Positions 37,353-46,787 of a stretch of 64,000 nucleotides of DNA are shown here, piece by piece; positions within the stretch are counted from its first letter, which is position 1, and each line of letters begins with the position of its first letter. The DNA is taken from NCBI RefSeq assembly GCF_021215455.1, contig NZ_JAJPWV010000001.1:868001-932000 (forward strand). The letters run 5' to 3'. The stretch is from Mucilaginibacter roseus (GTDB lineage: Bacteria; Bacteroidota; Bacteroidia; Sphingobacteriales; Sphingobacteriaceae). Both the position numbers and the translations under genes were made by a program. The notes under the pieces were generated by a model. It had not been told where the DNA came from and searched no databases. It saw nothing but the letters and a program-made list of their open reading frames with translations.

Positions 37353-37946
37353 ATGAGGAAGCTGCTGGCTGTGGTCTGGTTGTGTTTGTTGTTTGGAATT
37401 GTTGGCTGCCTTTTTTGGTATAATGAATACCAGTACACTCTGCCTACACCGGTTCCTGTTGACTATAAAAATGTGCCTGTTGGCGGGTTCATCAACTTAA
37501 CTAATGGTTTAACCGCGAGTGATAATAAACCTTTGCTATTGCATTTTTTTAACCCTAAATGCCCCTGTTCCCGCTTTAATATTCAGCACTTTAAGCAACT
37601 CGTTAAAACATATCAAAATAGAGTGAACTTTGTGGTGGTATTGTTAGACGATCAAAATGACATCAAAGAAGTTCGAGACAAGTTTGATTTGAACGTGCCC
37701 ATTGTAATTTCACCCGGCTTGGCAAAGGCTTGCGGCGTTTATTCCACTCCGCAAGCGGCTGTGATCGACACTCGTTCGCGCTTGTATTACCGAGGCAACT
37801 ATAATACAAACCGTTATTGCACAAACAAAGAAACGGAGTATGCCCGCATTGCTTTAGATGGTGTGCTGCAAAAATCAAATCCAATTCATTTTAACGCGCT
37901 TGCGTTAACTGCATACGGTTGCAGTTTACCAAATTGCGAAAGGTAA
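37353..37946 (+). CDS. Membrane-anchored thioredoxin-fold protein with CPCS motif
   Basis: From ATG 37353 the protein has 197 residues: one N-terminal transmembrane segment (LLAVVWLCLLFGIVGCLFWY), then a thioredoxin-like domain with LLLHFFNPKCPCSRFN in the place of the CxxC motif and a downstream cis-proline region YSTPQAAVI. CPC has one residue between the cysteines, so it is not a standard CxxC. Two more cysteines (CSLPNC) sit at the very C-terminus. An alternative ATG at 37317 would add 12 residues. It lies 9 bp before the hybrid kinase and is probably co-transcribed. It may be a periplasmic redox or sensing partner of the kinase (inference). Confidence 0.8.
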   Translation: MRKLLAVVWLCLLFGIVGCLFWYNEYQYTLPTPVPVDYKNVPVGGFINLTNGLTASDNKPLLLHFFNPKCPCSRFNIQHFKQLVKTYQNRVNFVVVLLDDQNDIKEVRDKFDLNVPIVISPGLAKACGVYSTPQAAVIDTRSRLYYRGNYNTNRYCTNKETEYARIALDGVLQKSNPIHFNALALTAYGCSLPNCER

Positions 37947-37955
37947 TTATATATT

Positions 37956-40226
37956 ATGACGCCAATTATACCCCTTCATAACGATAGCTCAGCCTATGAT
38001 GTAGCGCTATGGAAAGCTATCCGGAAAAATGCCGACCGTACTATGGACTACTTCCTGGCTGCGTACTTTATTGTAAGCCTGGTGTTAGCCTATTTTTATG
38101 ATACCTGGTTTATTGCGCTATCGGTAAGTAGCATTTGTTTGCTTGCTTATTACTCTACAAAAATTTTGTTACCAGGTTCAGACTTGTACCAATACGTTTT
38201 AAGTGTAATACTCGGGCTTTTTGTTGCGCTGTTTATATACCAGATGCATGGATTGTTTGAGATGCATTTTTTTGCATTCATTGGTGGTGCTATCCTAATC
38301 ATTTATCGAAACTGGAAGTTGCAGCTGCCAATATTAATTGTGGTTGGTATACATCATGCATTATTCAGCTATCTTCAAAACACCGGGGTAAAAGGTGTTT
38401 ACTTTACCCAGTTAGATTATTTTGATCTGCAAACACTTATTATCCATTTACTACTTACAACAGTAATTTATTTTGTTTCGGGCTTGTGGGCGCATAAGCT
38501 TAAGGATGCGAGCAACTGGCAAATTAAGCAGGCTATTGCCATGAAGGAGTTGCAGCAAGAAGCGGCTTTGAGTTTAGAACGTAAGCGCAACCAGGAAATG
38601 CTGGAAGAATTAAATGAAGAACTGCTTACATCAAATGCTCAGTTAGACCTATCACGTATAGAAGCGGAAAAAGCAAACCGGGCAAAAAGTGTGTTTTTGG
38701 CCACCATGAGCCATGAGATACGTACGCCGATGAACGGCATTATTGGCATGTCATCCTTACTTACTGAAACGTCACTTACTGATCAGCAACGTATGTATAC
38801 CGATACCATTACCAACTGTGGCGATAATTTGCTGAACGTGATCAATAACATCCTCGATTTTTCAAAAATTGAGGCGGGTGGTATGGAACTGGAAGCGGTT
38901 GATTTTAACATTCGCCAGTGCATTGAAGAGGTGTTGGACATTTTTAGCACCCGCATAGCCGATATCGGTATTGAGATAGCATATCTGCTAAATGAAGATG
39001 TACCGGCGAGTATAAAGGGCGATAAAATACGCGTGCAGCAAGTGTTAACCAATTTGGTTGGCAACGCCGTAAAGTTTACACAAAAAGGAGAGGTGATTGT
39101 AAAGGTAAGCCGAGGTAAACTTAATGGCGACGATGTTGAAATTAAGTTTGAGGTTTGCGATACAGGTATTGGAATTCCGCCCGAAAAACGGGAGCGCCTG
39201 TTCAAGGCTTTTAGCCAGGTTGATTCATCTACTACGCGTAAATATGGCGGTACCGGGCTGGGCTTGGTTATATCAGAAAAATTAGTGAATCTGATGAGTG
39301 GCCAGATTACAGTTACCAGTGAAGTTGGTAAAGGTTCAACATTTGCGTTTTCTGTTGTGGCACCTATCGGCGAGGCCGTCGCTCAACCCTGGTTTGAAAA
39401 GGATATATTGGCATATGCCGGTAAACGGGTTTTGATCATAGATGACAACCTTACTAACCGAAATATTTTAATGTACCAGATGAATGCCTGGCGATTGGTT
39501 CCGGCAACCGCGGCGTCAGGTCCGGAGGCCATAAATATATTGGCGAAAAATGCTGACTTTGATTTGATTATTACGGATTACCAAATGCCGGATATGGACG
39601 GCGTGGAACTTACCAGGTTGATAAAAGCGAGCCATTCCGAAATACCGGTTATATTATTGAGCTCGGTAGGAGAGGAAAGGCGCGCTGAAAATCTTAATCT
39701 GTTCGACCATATCCTGACAAAGCCGATTAAGCATCAAACGTTGCTAAAATATATCTTGTCGTGCTTTAAGGCACCAAAAAGAAGAGAAAGTACATTAAGG
39801 CCGGTTAGTAAGATACCTGAAAACTTCGCGTCGTTGTACCCGTTACGCATATTAGTTGCCGAGGATAATAAGATCAATCAAAAAGTAATATCACACATGT
39901 TGGCCAAGCTTGGCTACGATGCAAGCATTGCCGGAGATGGCGTTGTAGCGGTAGCGTCAGTTATGGCTGATGACTTCAACCTGATATTGATGGATATACA
40001 AATGCCAAATATGGACGGGCTTGAGGCAACTACTATCATAAGGGCAAGCGATATTAAACAACCGGTGATTATAGCGCTTACCGCCAATGCGCTGAGCGGT
40101 GATAGGGACGAGTGCATTGAGAAAGGCATGGATGATTACCTGTCAAAACCATTAAGGACAGAGGATTTGCTCGAAAAACTCTCTTACTGGTCAAACCGAC
40201 TCCTCGAAAAAGGCGATGTTGCTTGA
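37956..40226 (+). CDS. Hybrid sensor histidine kinase with two receiver domains
   Basis: The 756-residue protein has about six N-terminal transmembrane helices (about 30-190), a coiled linker, HisKA with the phosphoacceptor His in [11 protein letters not shown] (about 250), HATPase_c ([23 protein letters not shown]), then two receiver domains (about 490-605, Asp in IITDYQMPD; about 630-745, Asp in LMDIQMPNM). Both receivers keep their lysine. No Hpt or output domain is seen, so a separate Hpt protein or regulator should take over the phosphate. Signals may enter through the helices. It precedes the exopolysaccharide locus, which may be a target (inference). Confidence 0.94.
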   Translation: MTPIIPLHNDSSAYDVALWKAIRKNADRTMDYFLAAYFIVSLVLAYFYDTWFIALSVSSICLLAYYSTKILLPGSDLYQYVLSVILGLFVALFIYQMHGLFEMHFFAFIGGAILIIYRNWKLQLPILIVVGIHHALFSYLQNTGVKGVYFTQLDYFDLQTLIIHLLLTTVIYFVSGLWAHKLKDASNWQIKQAIAMKELQQEAALSLERKRNQEMLEELNEELLTSNAQLDLSRIEAEKANRAKSVFLATMSHEIRTPMNGIIGMSSLLTETSLTDQQRMYTDTITNCGDNLLNVINNILDFSKIEAGGMELEAVDFNIRQCIEEVLDIFSTRIADIGIEIAYLLNEDVPASIKGDKIRVQQVLTNLVGNAVKFTQKGEVIVKVSRGKLNGDDVEIKFEVCDTGIGIPPEKRERLFKAFSQVDSSTTRKYGGTGLGLVISEKLVNLMSGQITVTSEVGKGSTFAFSVVAPIGEAVAQPWFEKDILAYAGKRVLIIDDNLTNRNILMYQMNAWRLVPATAASGPEAINILAKNADFDLIITDYQMPDMDGVELTRLIKASHSEIPVILLSSVGEERRAENLNLFDHILTKPIKHQTLLKYILSCFKAPKRRESTLRPVSKIPENFASLYPLRILVAEDNKINQKVISHMLAKLGYDASIAGDGVVAVASVMADDFNLILMDIQMPNMDGLEATTIIRASDIKQPVIIALTANALSGDRDECIEKGMDDYLSKPLRTEDLLEKLSYWSNRLLEKGDVA

Positions 40227-40683
40227 TCAAGCTGCATGTACATGAGAGATGTGTCGTTAAAAAGTTTATTTTTTTGAAACATTATAAACCTTAAGGTCGT
40301 ATAAAAATACAGAAACTTAAAAAACGATGTTGATGTTTAGATAGCGACTATAGAATATATTATCATAAAGACTTTTTAATATTATTAATAATAAGAAGTT
40401 GCTTTCGTTAAAAATTTAAGGTAATTTTTATGTTACATAATTTATATGTAGTGTATATTAACTTAAACGATTTATTGTGTAAAAAATTTCACGTTTTGTT
40501 TATATAATTCTACGCTTTGGGGTGTTTATTCTACGTTAATTTTTGTTTTGTTAATCTATACTATAAAAAATTAAACAGACGAGTTGTTTAGTAGCAATAT
40601 GGCCAATCTTAATTAATGTATCCTGACCTTAACTTATCTTCCTTTATGTTTGGTGAATTTTAATACAGGCATTGCAGGTGTAA
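40227..40683. other. AT-rich gene-free stretch
   Basis: This 457-bp stretch is very AT-rich, with a repeated phrase ATTCTACG at about 40507 and 40530. No coding frame or firm promoter motif is visible. It separates the hybrid kinase from the HTH gene read toward it. Confidence 0.5.
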
Positions 40684-41094
40684 TTATTGGTTAATGTTAC
40701 CCTCTACGGATATCTTAACCGAATTACGCTCAACTGTTTTGATGAGAATATCGTTATACTTTTCCAATAAGGCTATATACTTGTCCTTCCAATAGGATTC
40801 GCCGTTTTGTGAATTTGCTCCTTGTTCGCCAGGTGTGAAATTTTGTTGCGTATGGTTTACAGGTTGTGTGTTGCGTTTAAAATCATCACTTTTAAATAAA
40901 TGAGGAAACTCCACCGAGAAATCATGGTTAATGATCATCCCGATCTTATAGATAATATCAGCTTTTAAAAACTGCTGGTTAAACCAGTTATAAACAGACC
41001 GTCTGTTAACGTTGCTCAGTCTGGCTATTTCACTTATGCTATACCCTTCCCGCCTTATTACCCGCTCTACTATGTGACCGTGATGTACGTCCAT
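40684..41094 (-). CDS. Helix-turn-helix regulator at the exopolysaccharide locus
   Basis: The 136-residue protein has a helix-turn-helix at about residues 10-40 (IRREGYSISEIARLSNVNRR, SVYNWFNQQ), followed by a helical region and a polar, Gln/Asn-rich linker. The C-terminus (WKDKYIALLEKYNDILIK) has a coiled-coil pattern that may dimerise. It looks like a DNA-binding regulator. It is read in the same direction as the NusG-like gene, about 70 bp after it, and both face away from the polysaccharide operon. Its target is unknown, but the operon is the natural candidate. Confidence 0.8.
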   Translation of the reverse strand: MDVHHGHIVERVIRREGYSISEIARLSNVNRRSVYNWFNQQFLKADIIYKIGMIINHDFSVEFPHLFKSDDFKRNTQPVNHTQQNFTPGEQGANSQNGESYWKDKYIALLEKYNDILIKTVERNSVKISVEGNINQ

Positions 41095-41163
41095 ATCAAA
41101 TACAGTTACATAAATTACTGAATTGCCTGCTTTTAGACCAAATCAGTGGTAAATAATTGTTGC

Positions 41164-41748
41164 TTAAGCTGTTAATAAAGCTACTGAAAGGATAGCAAGT
41201 AACGCGAAACCATTTAAAATTTGCGTTGCAGGTGCTACATGTTCAGCTTTTACCTTAACCATAATCACACAATTAAGTTGATCAATAGCCATGATTACGT
41301 TTTTGCCCGAAATGGTTTTTACAATGCCATTGGTGTTATAAAGCAGGCCATCAGTTATGCGTACTTCGTCGCCTATATTCAGCCTGTTAATATCAACTAT
41401 TTCGAGATTTTGGTAGCTTTTAACAATTTCTTCAATTCTTAAAATCTCGGTGTCATTAAGCGTCACAGGTTTATTGTTATTGGTAACAAAACTTACCACA
41501 CCTGAGGTTTGCTTCACACGTTCAATTTCAGACGAAGAGATGTTGACAAATATATATGAAGAGAAAAGAGGGGTATCAATTGTCTTTATTCTATCAGCCC
41601 ATTTATGTTTTGATTTAACTATGGGGCAAAAAGAATTTATGCCTTGCTGATTTAGGTTTCTATCTACTTTCTTCTCAAATCTGGAGCGCGTATAAACCAC
41701 CATCCATTTTTTCGAAGTGTTGTTAGGTTTCATATAGTTATTTTCCAT
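41164..41748 (-). CDS. NusG/UpxY-like transcription antiterminator with hydrophobic C-terminal tail
   Basis: The 194-residue protein has an NGN domain (about 13-110; KKWMVVYTRSRFEKKVDRNL, FSSYIFVN) and a KOW domain (about 125-175; LNIGDEVRITDGLLYNTNGIV). UpxY proteins bind RNA polymerase and let it read through long capsule operons. Here the KOW part is followed by a C-terminal stretch of about 20 hydrophobic residues (ILNGFALLAILSVALLTA), like a membrane anchor. I know of no such tail in standard UpxY/RfaH. It is divergent from the polysaccharide operon 650 bp away. Confidence 0.9.
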   Translation of the reverse strand: MENNYMKPNNTSKKWMVVYTRSRFEKKVDRNLNQQGINSFCPIVKSKHKWADRIKTIDTPLFSSYIFVNISSSEIERVKQTSGVVSFVTNNNKPVTLNDTEILRIEEIVKSYQNLEIVDINRLNIGDEVRITDGLLYNTNGIVKTISGKNVIMAIDQLNCVIMVKVKAEHVAPATQILNGFALLAILSVALLTA

Positions 41749-41759
41749 GGGATTTTATA

Positions 41760-41788
41760 TATGATAATTATCATACCACAATTATCAT
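41760..41788. promoter_or_regulatory. Palindromic operator candidate near the NusG-like gene
   Basis: TATGATAATTATCATA (41760-41775) is a perfect 16-bp palindrome, and AATTATCAT recurs 14 bp further (41780-41788). The site is about 12 bp upstream of the start codon at 41748 and recalls Fur-type boxes, although it is too short to name a regulator. Confidence 0.45.
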
Positions 41789-42195
41789 TCATTATGCATA
41801 GCTAAATCAAATAGGAATGTATCGTATTTAATTCTAACCAATTAAAACTGTATAGAATATAAAACTAAACTATTAATTATATTATTTTAAATATTTAATG
41901 GTTTGAAATGAATAATTTATAATAAAAAATCTTATCTGTAATAAATATAGAAAAACATACGCGTTTTAGACATGCACAGTTTTGACTGTGTAAAAGTGTA
42001 TTGCTGATGACAGCCTTAAAAATTTTTAAAGCGTTTAGTAAGATAAAATGAGTATTTATTTTTCATAAAAAATACTCACATCGCTGTGATTAGCACCGTA
42101 ATTATCTCATTTATTATCAAAATTTCCTAAGTGTATATGTGGTGCATATGCGAAGTATGTGAAGTATACAATATAGTAACGATCAGTCGGTTACC

Positions 42196-42226
42196 TTAGT
42201 TCCAGTACCTTTAAACTTTACTTTTG
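42196..42226 (+). promoter_or_regulatory. Promoter candidate of the exopolysaccharide operon
   Basis: TTAG (42196-42199), 19 nt and TACTTTTG (42219-42226) fit the Bacteroidota -33/-7 layout with one mismatch in the -33 part. Transcription would start near 42233 and give a leader of about 165 nt. Confidence 0.5.
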
Positions 42227-42400
42227 TAACAATTCTTACAGCACAATTTAACGTGCTTGCAGAATTCCATCAAACATTTTCAAGAAAGCATTCACTGTAA
42301 GTGAAATGGCGAAGCTATACAAGCAACGCAAAATGTCGGGCTTACTCTAAATATTTATACCGACGAATTACAGCTATTTTATATTCCCAACTATTTGTAA

Positions 42401-43141
42401 ATGATGAATTACGCCTCTTTATTAAGATCTATTGTACTCATTATCTGTGTTTTATTTAGTTCTTGCAGCTCTTATAAAAACATACCTTATTTCCAAAACG
42501 TAAACCGTAGCAATAGTGCTAATGAGAGTATTGATAACTTTTCGCCTCTTACCGTTCAACGCGAAGATATTTTAGGAATAACTGTAAGTAGCCTTAACCC
42601 TGAAGCTTGGGGCGATTCGAGCAACAAAACATCAGGTTACCGGGTAGACCAAGCGGGTGAAATACAGTTACCTTTAATAGGTAACCTAAAAGTAGTTGGT
42701 TTAACCACAGAAAGCATATCTAAAGAAATCCAAAAACGCCTAACCACTTATCTCAAGCAACCGTCGGTTAACGTAAGGGTACTAAATTTCAAGATATCCG
42801 TAATTGGGGATGTAGCACGACCTAATATTTACCAAATTCCTAACGAGCGCGTTACAGTACCAGAGGCGCTGGGCTTGGCAGGCGACTTGAATATTACAGG
42901 TATACGTAACAATGTATTGCTGATACGTGAAATTGATGGCAAGCGCCAATATTATAACCTGGATTTAACATCGGCTGATCTTTTCAAATCGCCCTATTAT
43001 TACCTTAAAAATAATGATGTATTGTATGTACAACCTGATAAGACCAAGTCAAACTCAGGAGACAGGAATTACCGTACCGCGAGTTTAATATTATCAGCAG
43101 CATCTGTAATCACCATCATACTCACCAGCATCAACAACTAA
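42401..43141 (+). CDS. Polysaccharide export lipoprotein (Wza-like)
   Basis: The 246-residue protein has a lipoprotein signal (LIICVLFSSCSSYKNIPYFQ), the polysaccharide export domain (about 50-135; VQREDILGITVSSLNPEAW, GYRVDQAGEIQLPLIGNLKV) and a SLBB-type region (VIGDVARPNIYQIPNERVTV). It ends with a hydrophobic segment (ASLILSAASVITIILTSI). Wza-like proteins form the outer-membrane export channel. It is the first gene of the operon, 4 bp before the kinase gene. Confidence 0.93.
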   Translation: MMNYASLLRSIVLIICVLFSSCSSYKNIPYFQNVNRSNSANESIDNFSPLTVQREDILGITVSSLNPEAWGDSSNKTSGYRVDQAGEIQLPLIGNLKVVGLTTESISKEIQKRLTTYLKQPSVNVRVLNFKISVIGDVARPNIYQIPNERVTVPEALGLAGDLNITGIRNNVLLIREIDGKRQYYNLDLTSADLFKSPYYYLKNNDVLYVQPDKTKSNSGDRNYRTASLILSAASVITIILTSINN

Positions 43142-43145
43142 GCTT

Positions 43146-45470
43146 ATGAAAAACCAACGTTTGTTCTTAACTACCGGAGGCGGTGATGCCGATGAAGATA
43201 CCAAAGATCTGCGCGGTATATTTAATAGATATGTGCATGCCTGGCCATACTTTGCCGTATGTATCGTGCTTGCTTTTGTGGCGGCATATATCCACGTAAG
43301 TAATACCAAGCCGGTGTACGACGTAAAAGCAAAGCTTGCGATAAAAGACGATAAAAGCGCTTCGGCAGAGCAGCAGGCGCTGGAAAAGATTGATCTGGCC
43401 GGTCAGCCTAAAGATATTGAAAGTGAACTTGAGGTGATTCGTTCAAGGCCGCTGATACGACAAGTGGTAGACGATTTGCAATTATGGACAAATTATAAGG
43501 CCGCTGAAACTTATAGCGATGATGATATCTACGCCACTACCCCGGTTAAGCTTAATTTGTTAGAAAGTAAAAAAGACCCTACTTATCAATCAATCACTAT
43601 CCAAATAAAGGATGCCAACAGCTTTATGCTATTGAATGGTGATGAGGAGTCAGGTCCGTATAGATTTAACACAACTCTAAAAAACACTTTAGGCAAGTGG
43701 AGTCTTACCGCGACTCCTTTTATTGGAGATTATATAGGTAAAAAAATCAGCGTAAATACGCAAGGCGTTGATGATGTAGTAACCTATTACCAAAACGCGG
43801 TACTGGTTTCGTTAAACAAGGATGCGCCGATAATCGAGATGGAGCTTGAGGATGGTGTACCTGAAAGAGGGAAGGCTTTTTTGAATCAACTTATAAAAGC
43901 CTACAAATTATCGAGCATTGAAGATAAAAAACGGGCTACACAAAGCACGCTTAAATTTATCGACGAACGTTTGTCATCATTAAGCGGGGAGTTGACCTCA
44001 GTTGAAAAGGATGTTGAAGGCTTTAAGAGCAGCCGCGGCCTTACCGACATATCATCCAAATCAAAATTTTACCTGGATAATGTACAAAGCAACGACACCC
44101 GCCTGAGCGAAGTTAACGTTCAGTTGAACGTCATTAGCGGCATAGAACGTTATGTAAACTCAAACAATAATGATGGTACCGTACCGGCAACTTTAGGTAT
44201 ATCTGACCCGGGTTTAATAAGCCTTGTTGATCAATTATCTAAACTGCAACTACAGCGCGATAAATTGCTCGCTACTACGCCGGAGCAGAACCCGATATTT
44301 GAGCCGGTAAACAGGCAGATAAATGCTACGAAAGGCGCTATTAAAGAAACAATTAAGGGCATTAAGTCTTCATTAGTATCGGTACAGCGTGAGTTACAAC
44401 AAAACAATTCAGGCTTTGAGGCTTCTATAAAAAATATACCCGGACAGGAGCGTCAATACATCAGCATAAAAAGGCAGCAAAGCATTAAGGAAAACTTATA
44501 CATCTATCTGCTGCAGAAAAAGGAAGAAGTGTCGCTTAGTTACGCTTCAACTTTAACCGGAATACATACGGTTGAAGAGCCGTATTATATATCGCCCAAA
44601 TCAAAAAAGCAAGTTCCGTATGTGCTGGCATTTTTGTTAGGTATAGGTATACCTGCGGCGTTTATTTACGGTCGCGATATGATCAAAAACAAAGTGATCA
44701 ATCGTGCTGAAATTGAGAAAGCACTTACAGCACCCATAATTGCAGAAATAAACCAGGAAAAGGCGAATAAAGGCATTGTGATGTTTGATAAAAAGGGTTA
44801 TGTAATTGCCGAGCAATTCAGGGTGCTTCGGACTAACCTGCAAATGCTTCTGCGAAATAAAACCGGTCGTGTAATTATGTTTACATCCAGCGTAGGTGGA
44901 GAGGGTAAGAGTTTCGTAACCAGCAATATGGCAGCCGTATTAGCTGCAACCAACCGCAGGGTAATTGTTCTGGAGTTAGACATGCGCCGCCCAAAACTCG
45001 TTGCGACTTTGAAGTTTGACGTTGATCGGCCTGGATTAAGTAACTATTTTAAGGGAGACGCTACGTTTGAACAAGTGGTTCAAATGTCATCGGTTCATAG
45101 CAATATAAGCGTAATCGGTGCCGGCACGATACCTGAAAATCCGTCTGAGTTATTAATCGGTGATCAACTGGATGTACTAATAGGGCAGTTACGCAGAACA
45201 TATGATGATGTGTTGATAGATACGCCCCCGTTGCATTTGGTCACTGATGCTTCAATACTATCAAGAGTTTGTGATGCAACGCTTTATCTTATTAAACAGG
45301 GGTATACTGACAAATCCGAACTCAAATTTATAAGGCAGGTAATTAAGGAAGATCAGTTGCCGAACTTAAACATCGTATTTAACGGAATACAACGTACCAA
45401 ATATGGTTACGGCTATAATTATGATGATAGTTACTACATCAGCACAAAACATAAAAAAAGGCTAGCCTAA
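43146..45470 (+). CDS. Wzc-like polysaccharide co-polymerase and tyrosine autokinase
   Basis: The 774-residue protein has a Wzz-type N-terminal domain with a first transmembrane helix (about 35-55), a periplasmic coiled-coil region, a second helix (about 490-510), and a cytoplasmic BY-kinase domain. The kinase has Walker A SSVGGEGKSFVTSN, Walker A' VIVLELDMRRPK and Walker B DDVLIDTPPL. A tyrosine-rich tail (KYGYGYNYDDSYYIS) holds the likely autophosphorylation sites. It controls chain length and export together with the Wza-like protein. Confidence 0.95.
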   Translation: MKNQRLFLTTGGGDADEDTKDLRGIFNRYVHAWPYFAVCIVLAFVAAYIHVSNTKPVYDVKAKLAIKDDKSASAEQQALEKIDLAGQPKDIESELEVIRSRPLIRQVVDDLQLWTNYKAAETYSDDDIYATTPVKLNLLESKKDPTYQSITIQIKDANSFMLLNGDEESGPYRFNTTLKNTLGKWSLTATPFIGDYIGKKISVNTQGVDDVVTYYQNAVLVSLNKDAPIIEMELEDGVPERGKAFLNQLIKAYKLSSIEDKKRATQSTLKFIDERLSSLSGELTSVEKDVEGFKSSRGLTDISSKSKFYLDNVQSNDTRLSEVNVQLNVISGIERYVNSNNNDGTVPATLGISDPGLISLVDQLSKLQLQRDKLLATTPEQNPIFEPVNRQINATKGAIKETIKGIKSSLVSVQRELQQNNSGFEASIKNIPGQERQYISIKRQQSIKENLYIYLLQKKEEVSLSYASTLTGIHTVEEPYYISPKSKKQVPYVLAFLLGIGIPAAFIYGRDMIKNKVINRAEIEKALTAPIIAEINQEKANKGIVMFDKKGYVIAEQFRVLRTNLQMLLRNKTGRVIMFTSSVGGEGKSFVTSNMAAVLAATNRRVIVLELDMRRPKLVATLKFDVDRPGLSNYFKGDATFEQVVQMSSVHSNISVIGAGTIPENPSELLIGDQLDVLIGQLRRTYDDVLIDTPPLHLVTDASILSRVCDATLYLIKQGYTDKSELKFIRQVIKEDQLPNLNIVFNGIQRTKYGYGYNYDDSYYISTKHKKRLA

Positions 45471-45484
45471 CCGGTAGAGTTTAA

Positions 45485-46783
45485 ATGAAAACCGAAACTA
45501 CCACCGCTCTGCCAATTTCAAAATACGCTAAACTGTTTGAATTAGGGAAACTGGTAACGATTACTGGCGCCGCCCAACTGATTATCCAATTAATTGGTTT
45601 TGTAAGTGCCGTAATTGTTATCCGGTTATTGCCGACACAGCAGTATGCTCTTTATACCTTGGTCAATACCATGCTTGGTACCATGATTTTGTTGGCTGAT
45701 GGCGGTATATCAACCGGAGTAATGTCGCAAGGGGGAAAGGTGTGGCAAGACAGGCAAAAACTTGGCCTGGTAATAGCAACGGGGCTTGATCTGCGCAGGA
45801 AGTTTGCTGTAGGTAGCTTGCTGGTTGCCGTACCCGTACTGCTTTACCTGCTTGTTCATCATGGTGCAAGCTGGTTGATGGCTTCTTTACTGACTTTAGC
45901 GCTTATTCCAGCGTTTTTTTCATCGCTTTCGAGCACGCTGCTTGAGGTCGCGCCTAAACTTACACAAGACATCGCGCCGCTGCAAAAGATACAGGTACAC
46001 ACCAACATTTTGCGCCTGATACTCACATCGCTAACCATTTTCACCTTTCCGTGGGCGTATGTGGCCATATTTGCTTCGGGTTTGCCGCCGGTTTGGGCAA
46101 ATTGGCAATTAAGAAAAAAGTCGGCACGTTATGCCGATACCGACCAAAGTCCGGACCTGGTTATTCGGAAGGATATATTAACTTTTGTAAAACGCATATT
46201 GCCAGGCGCTATTTATTACTGCGCATCGGGTCAAATCACCATATGGCTGATCTCCGTATTTGGATCAACAACAGCTGTAGCGCAGGTTGGCGCTTTAGGT
46301 AGACTTGTAATGGTATTAAGTGTATTCAACGTCTTATTTTCTACGCTGATTGCACCTCGTTTTGCGCGACTGCCCGACAATAGAACTTTGTTAATGAGCA
46401 ACTACCTGAAAATAACGTCGGCCATGGTACTGGTGATGGCGCTGTTGCTGGTTTTTGTTTGGCTTTTCCCGGCGCAAATATTATGGGCTTTAGGACCAGC
46501 TTACGCCAATTTACATACTGAACTGTTTTTAAATATAGCAGGCAGCTGCCTGGGTTTGCTGGCCGGATCATCATTCTCGTTATACACGCACAGAGGGTGG
46601 GCTATAAAACCAGTAATACTTATACCGCTAAGCATAGCGGCAATCGCTGTATCAGCTTATTTTTTAGATATATCTACACTACAGGGAATATTACTGCTCA
46701 ACATATGCGTAGCAGGTTTTGAGGCGGTGATGCATATGTTGTTCAGTGTGATAATGATCAATAAAGTTTCCATAACAAATTAA
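45485..46783 (+). CDS. Wzx-like flippase / polysaccharide exporter of the MOP superfamily
   Basis: The 432-residue protein has about 12 hydrophobic segments. The start (ITGAAQLIIQLIGFVSAVIVIRLLPTQQYALYTLVNT) is typical of polysaccharide biosynthesis flippases. It should move the lipid-linked repeat unit across the inner membrane. It follows the kinase gene by 14 bp. Confidence 0.9.
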   Translation: MKTETTTALPISKYAKLFELGKLVTITGAAQLIIQLIGFVSAVIVIRLLPTQQYALYTLVNTMLGTMILLADGGISTGVMSQGGKVWQDRQKLGLVIATGLDLRRKFAVGSLLVAVPVLLYLLVHHGASWLMASLLTLALIPAFFSSLSSTLLEVAPKLTQDIAPLQKIQVHTNILRLILTSLTIFTFPWAYVAIFASGLPPVWANWQLRKKSARYADTDQSPDLVIRKDILTFVKRILPGAIYYCASGQITIWLISVFGSTTAVAQVGALGRLVMVLSVFNVLFSTLIAPRFARLPDNRTLLMSNYLKITSAMVLVMALLLVFVWLFPAQILWALGPAYANLHTELFLNIAGSCLGLLAGSSFSLYTHRGWAIKPVILIPLSIAAIAVSAYFLDISTLQGILLLNICVAGFEAVMHMLFSVIMINKVSITN

Positions 46784-46787
46784 CAAT

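Larger units (their letters stand above)
41749..42400. promoter_or_regulatory. Divergent regulatory gap before the exopolysaccharide operon
   Basis: This 652-bp AT-rich region holds no gene. It contains palindromes near the NusG-like gene, a promoter candidate for the operon at 42196-42226 and a leader of about 165 nt. Confidence 0.6.

Noticed and set aside
40227..42400. CRISPR array or phase-variable promoter near the polysaccharide locus
   Set aside because: No regularly spaced repeats and no inverted repeat pair flanking the promoter with an adjacent invertase were seen.
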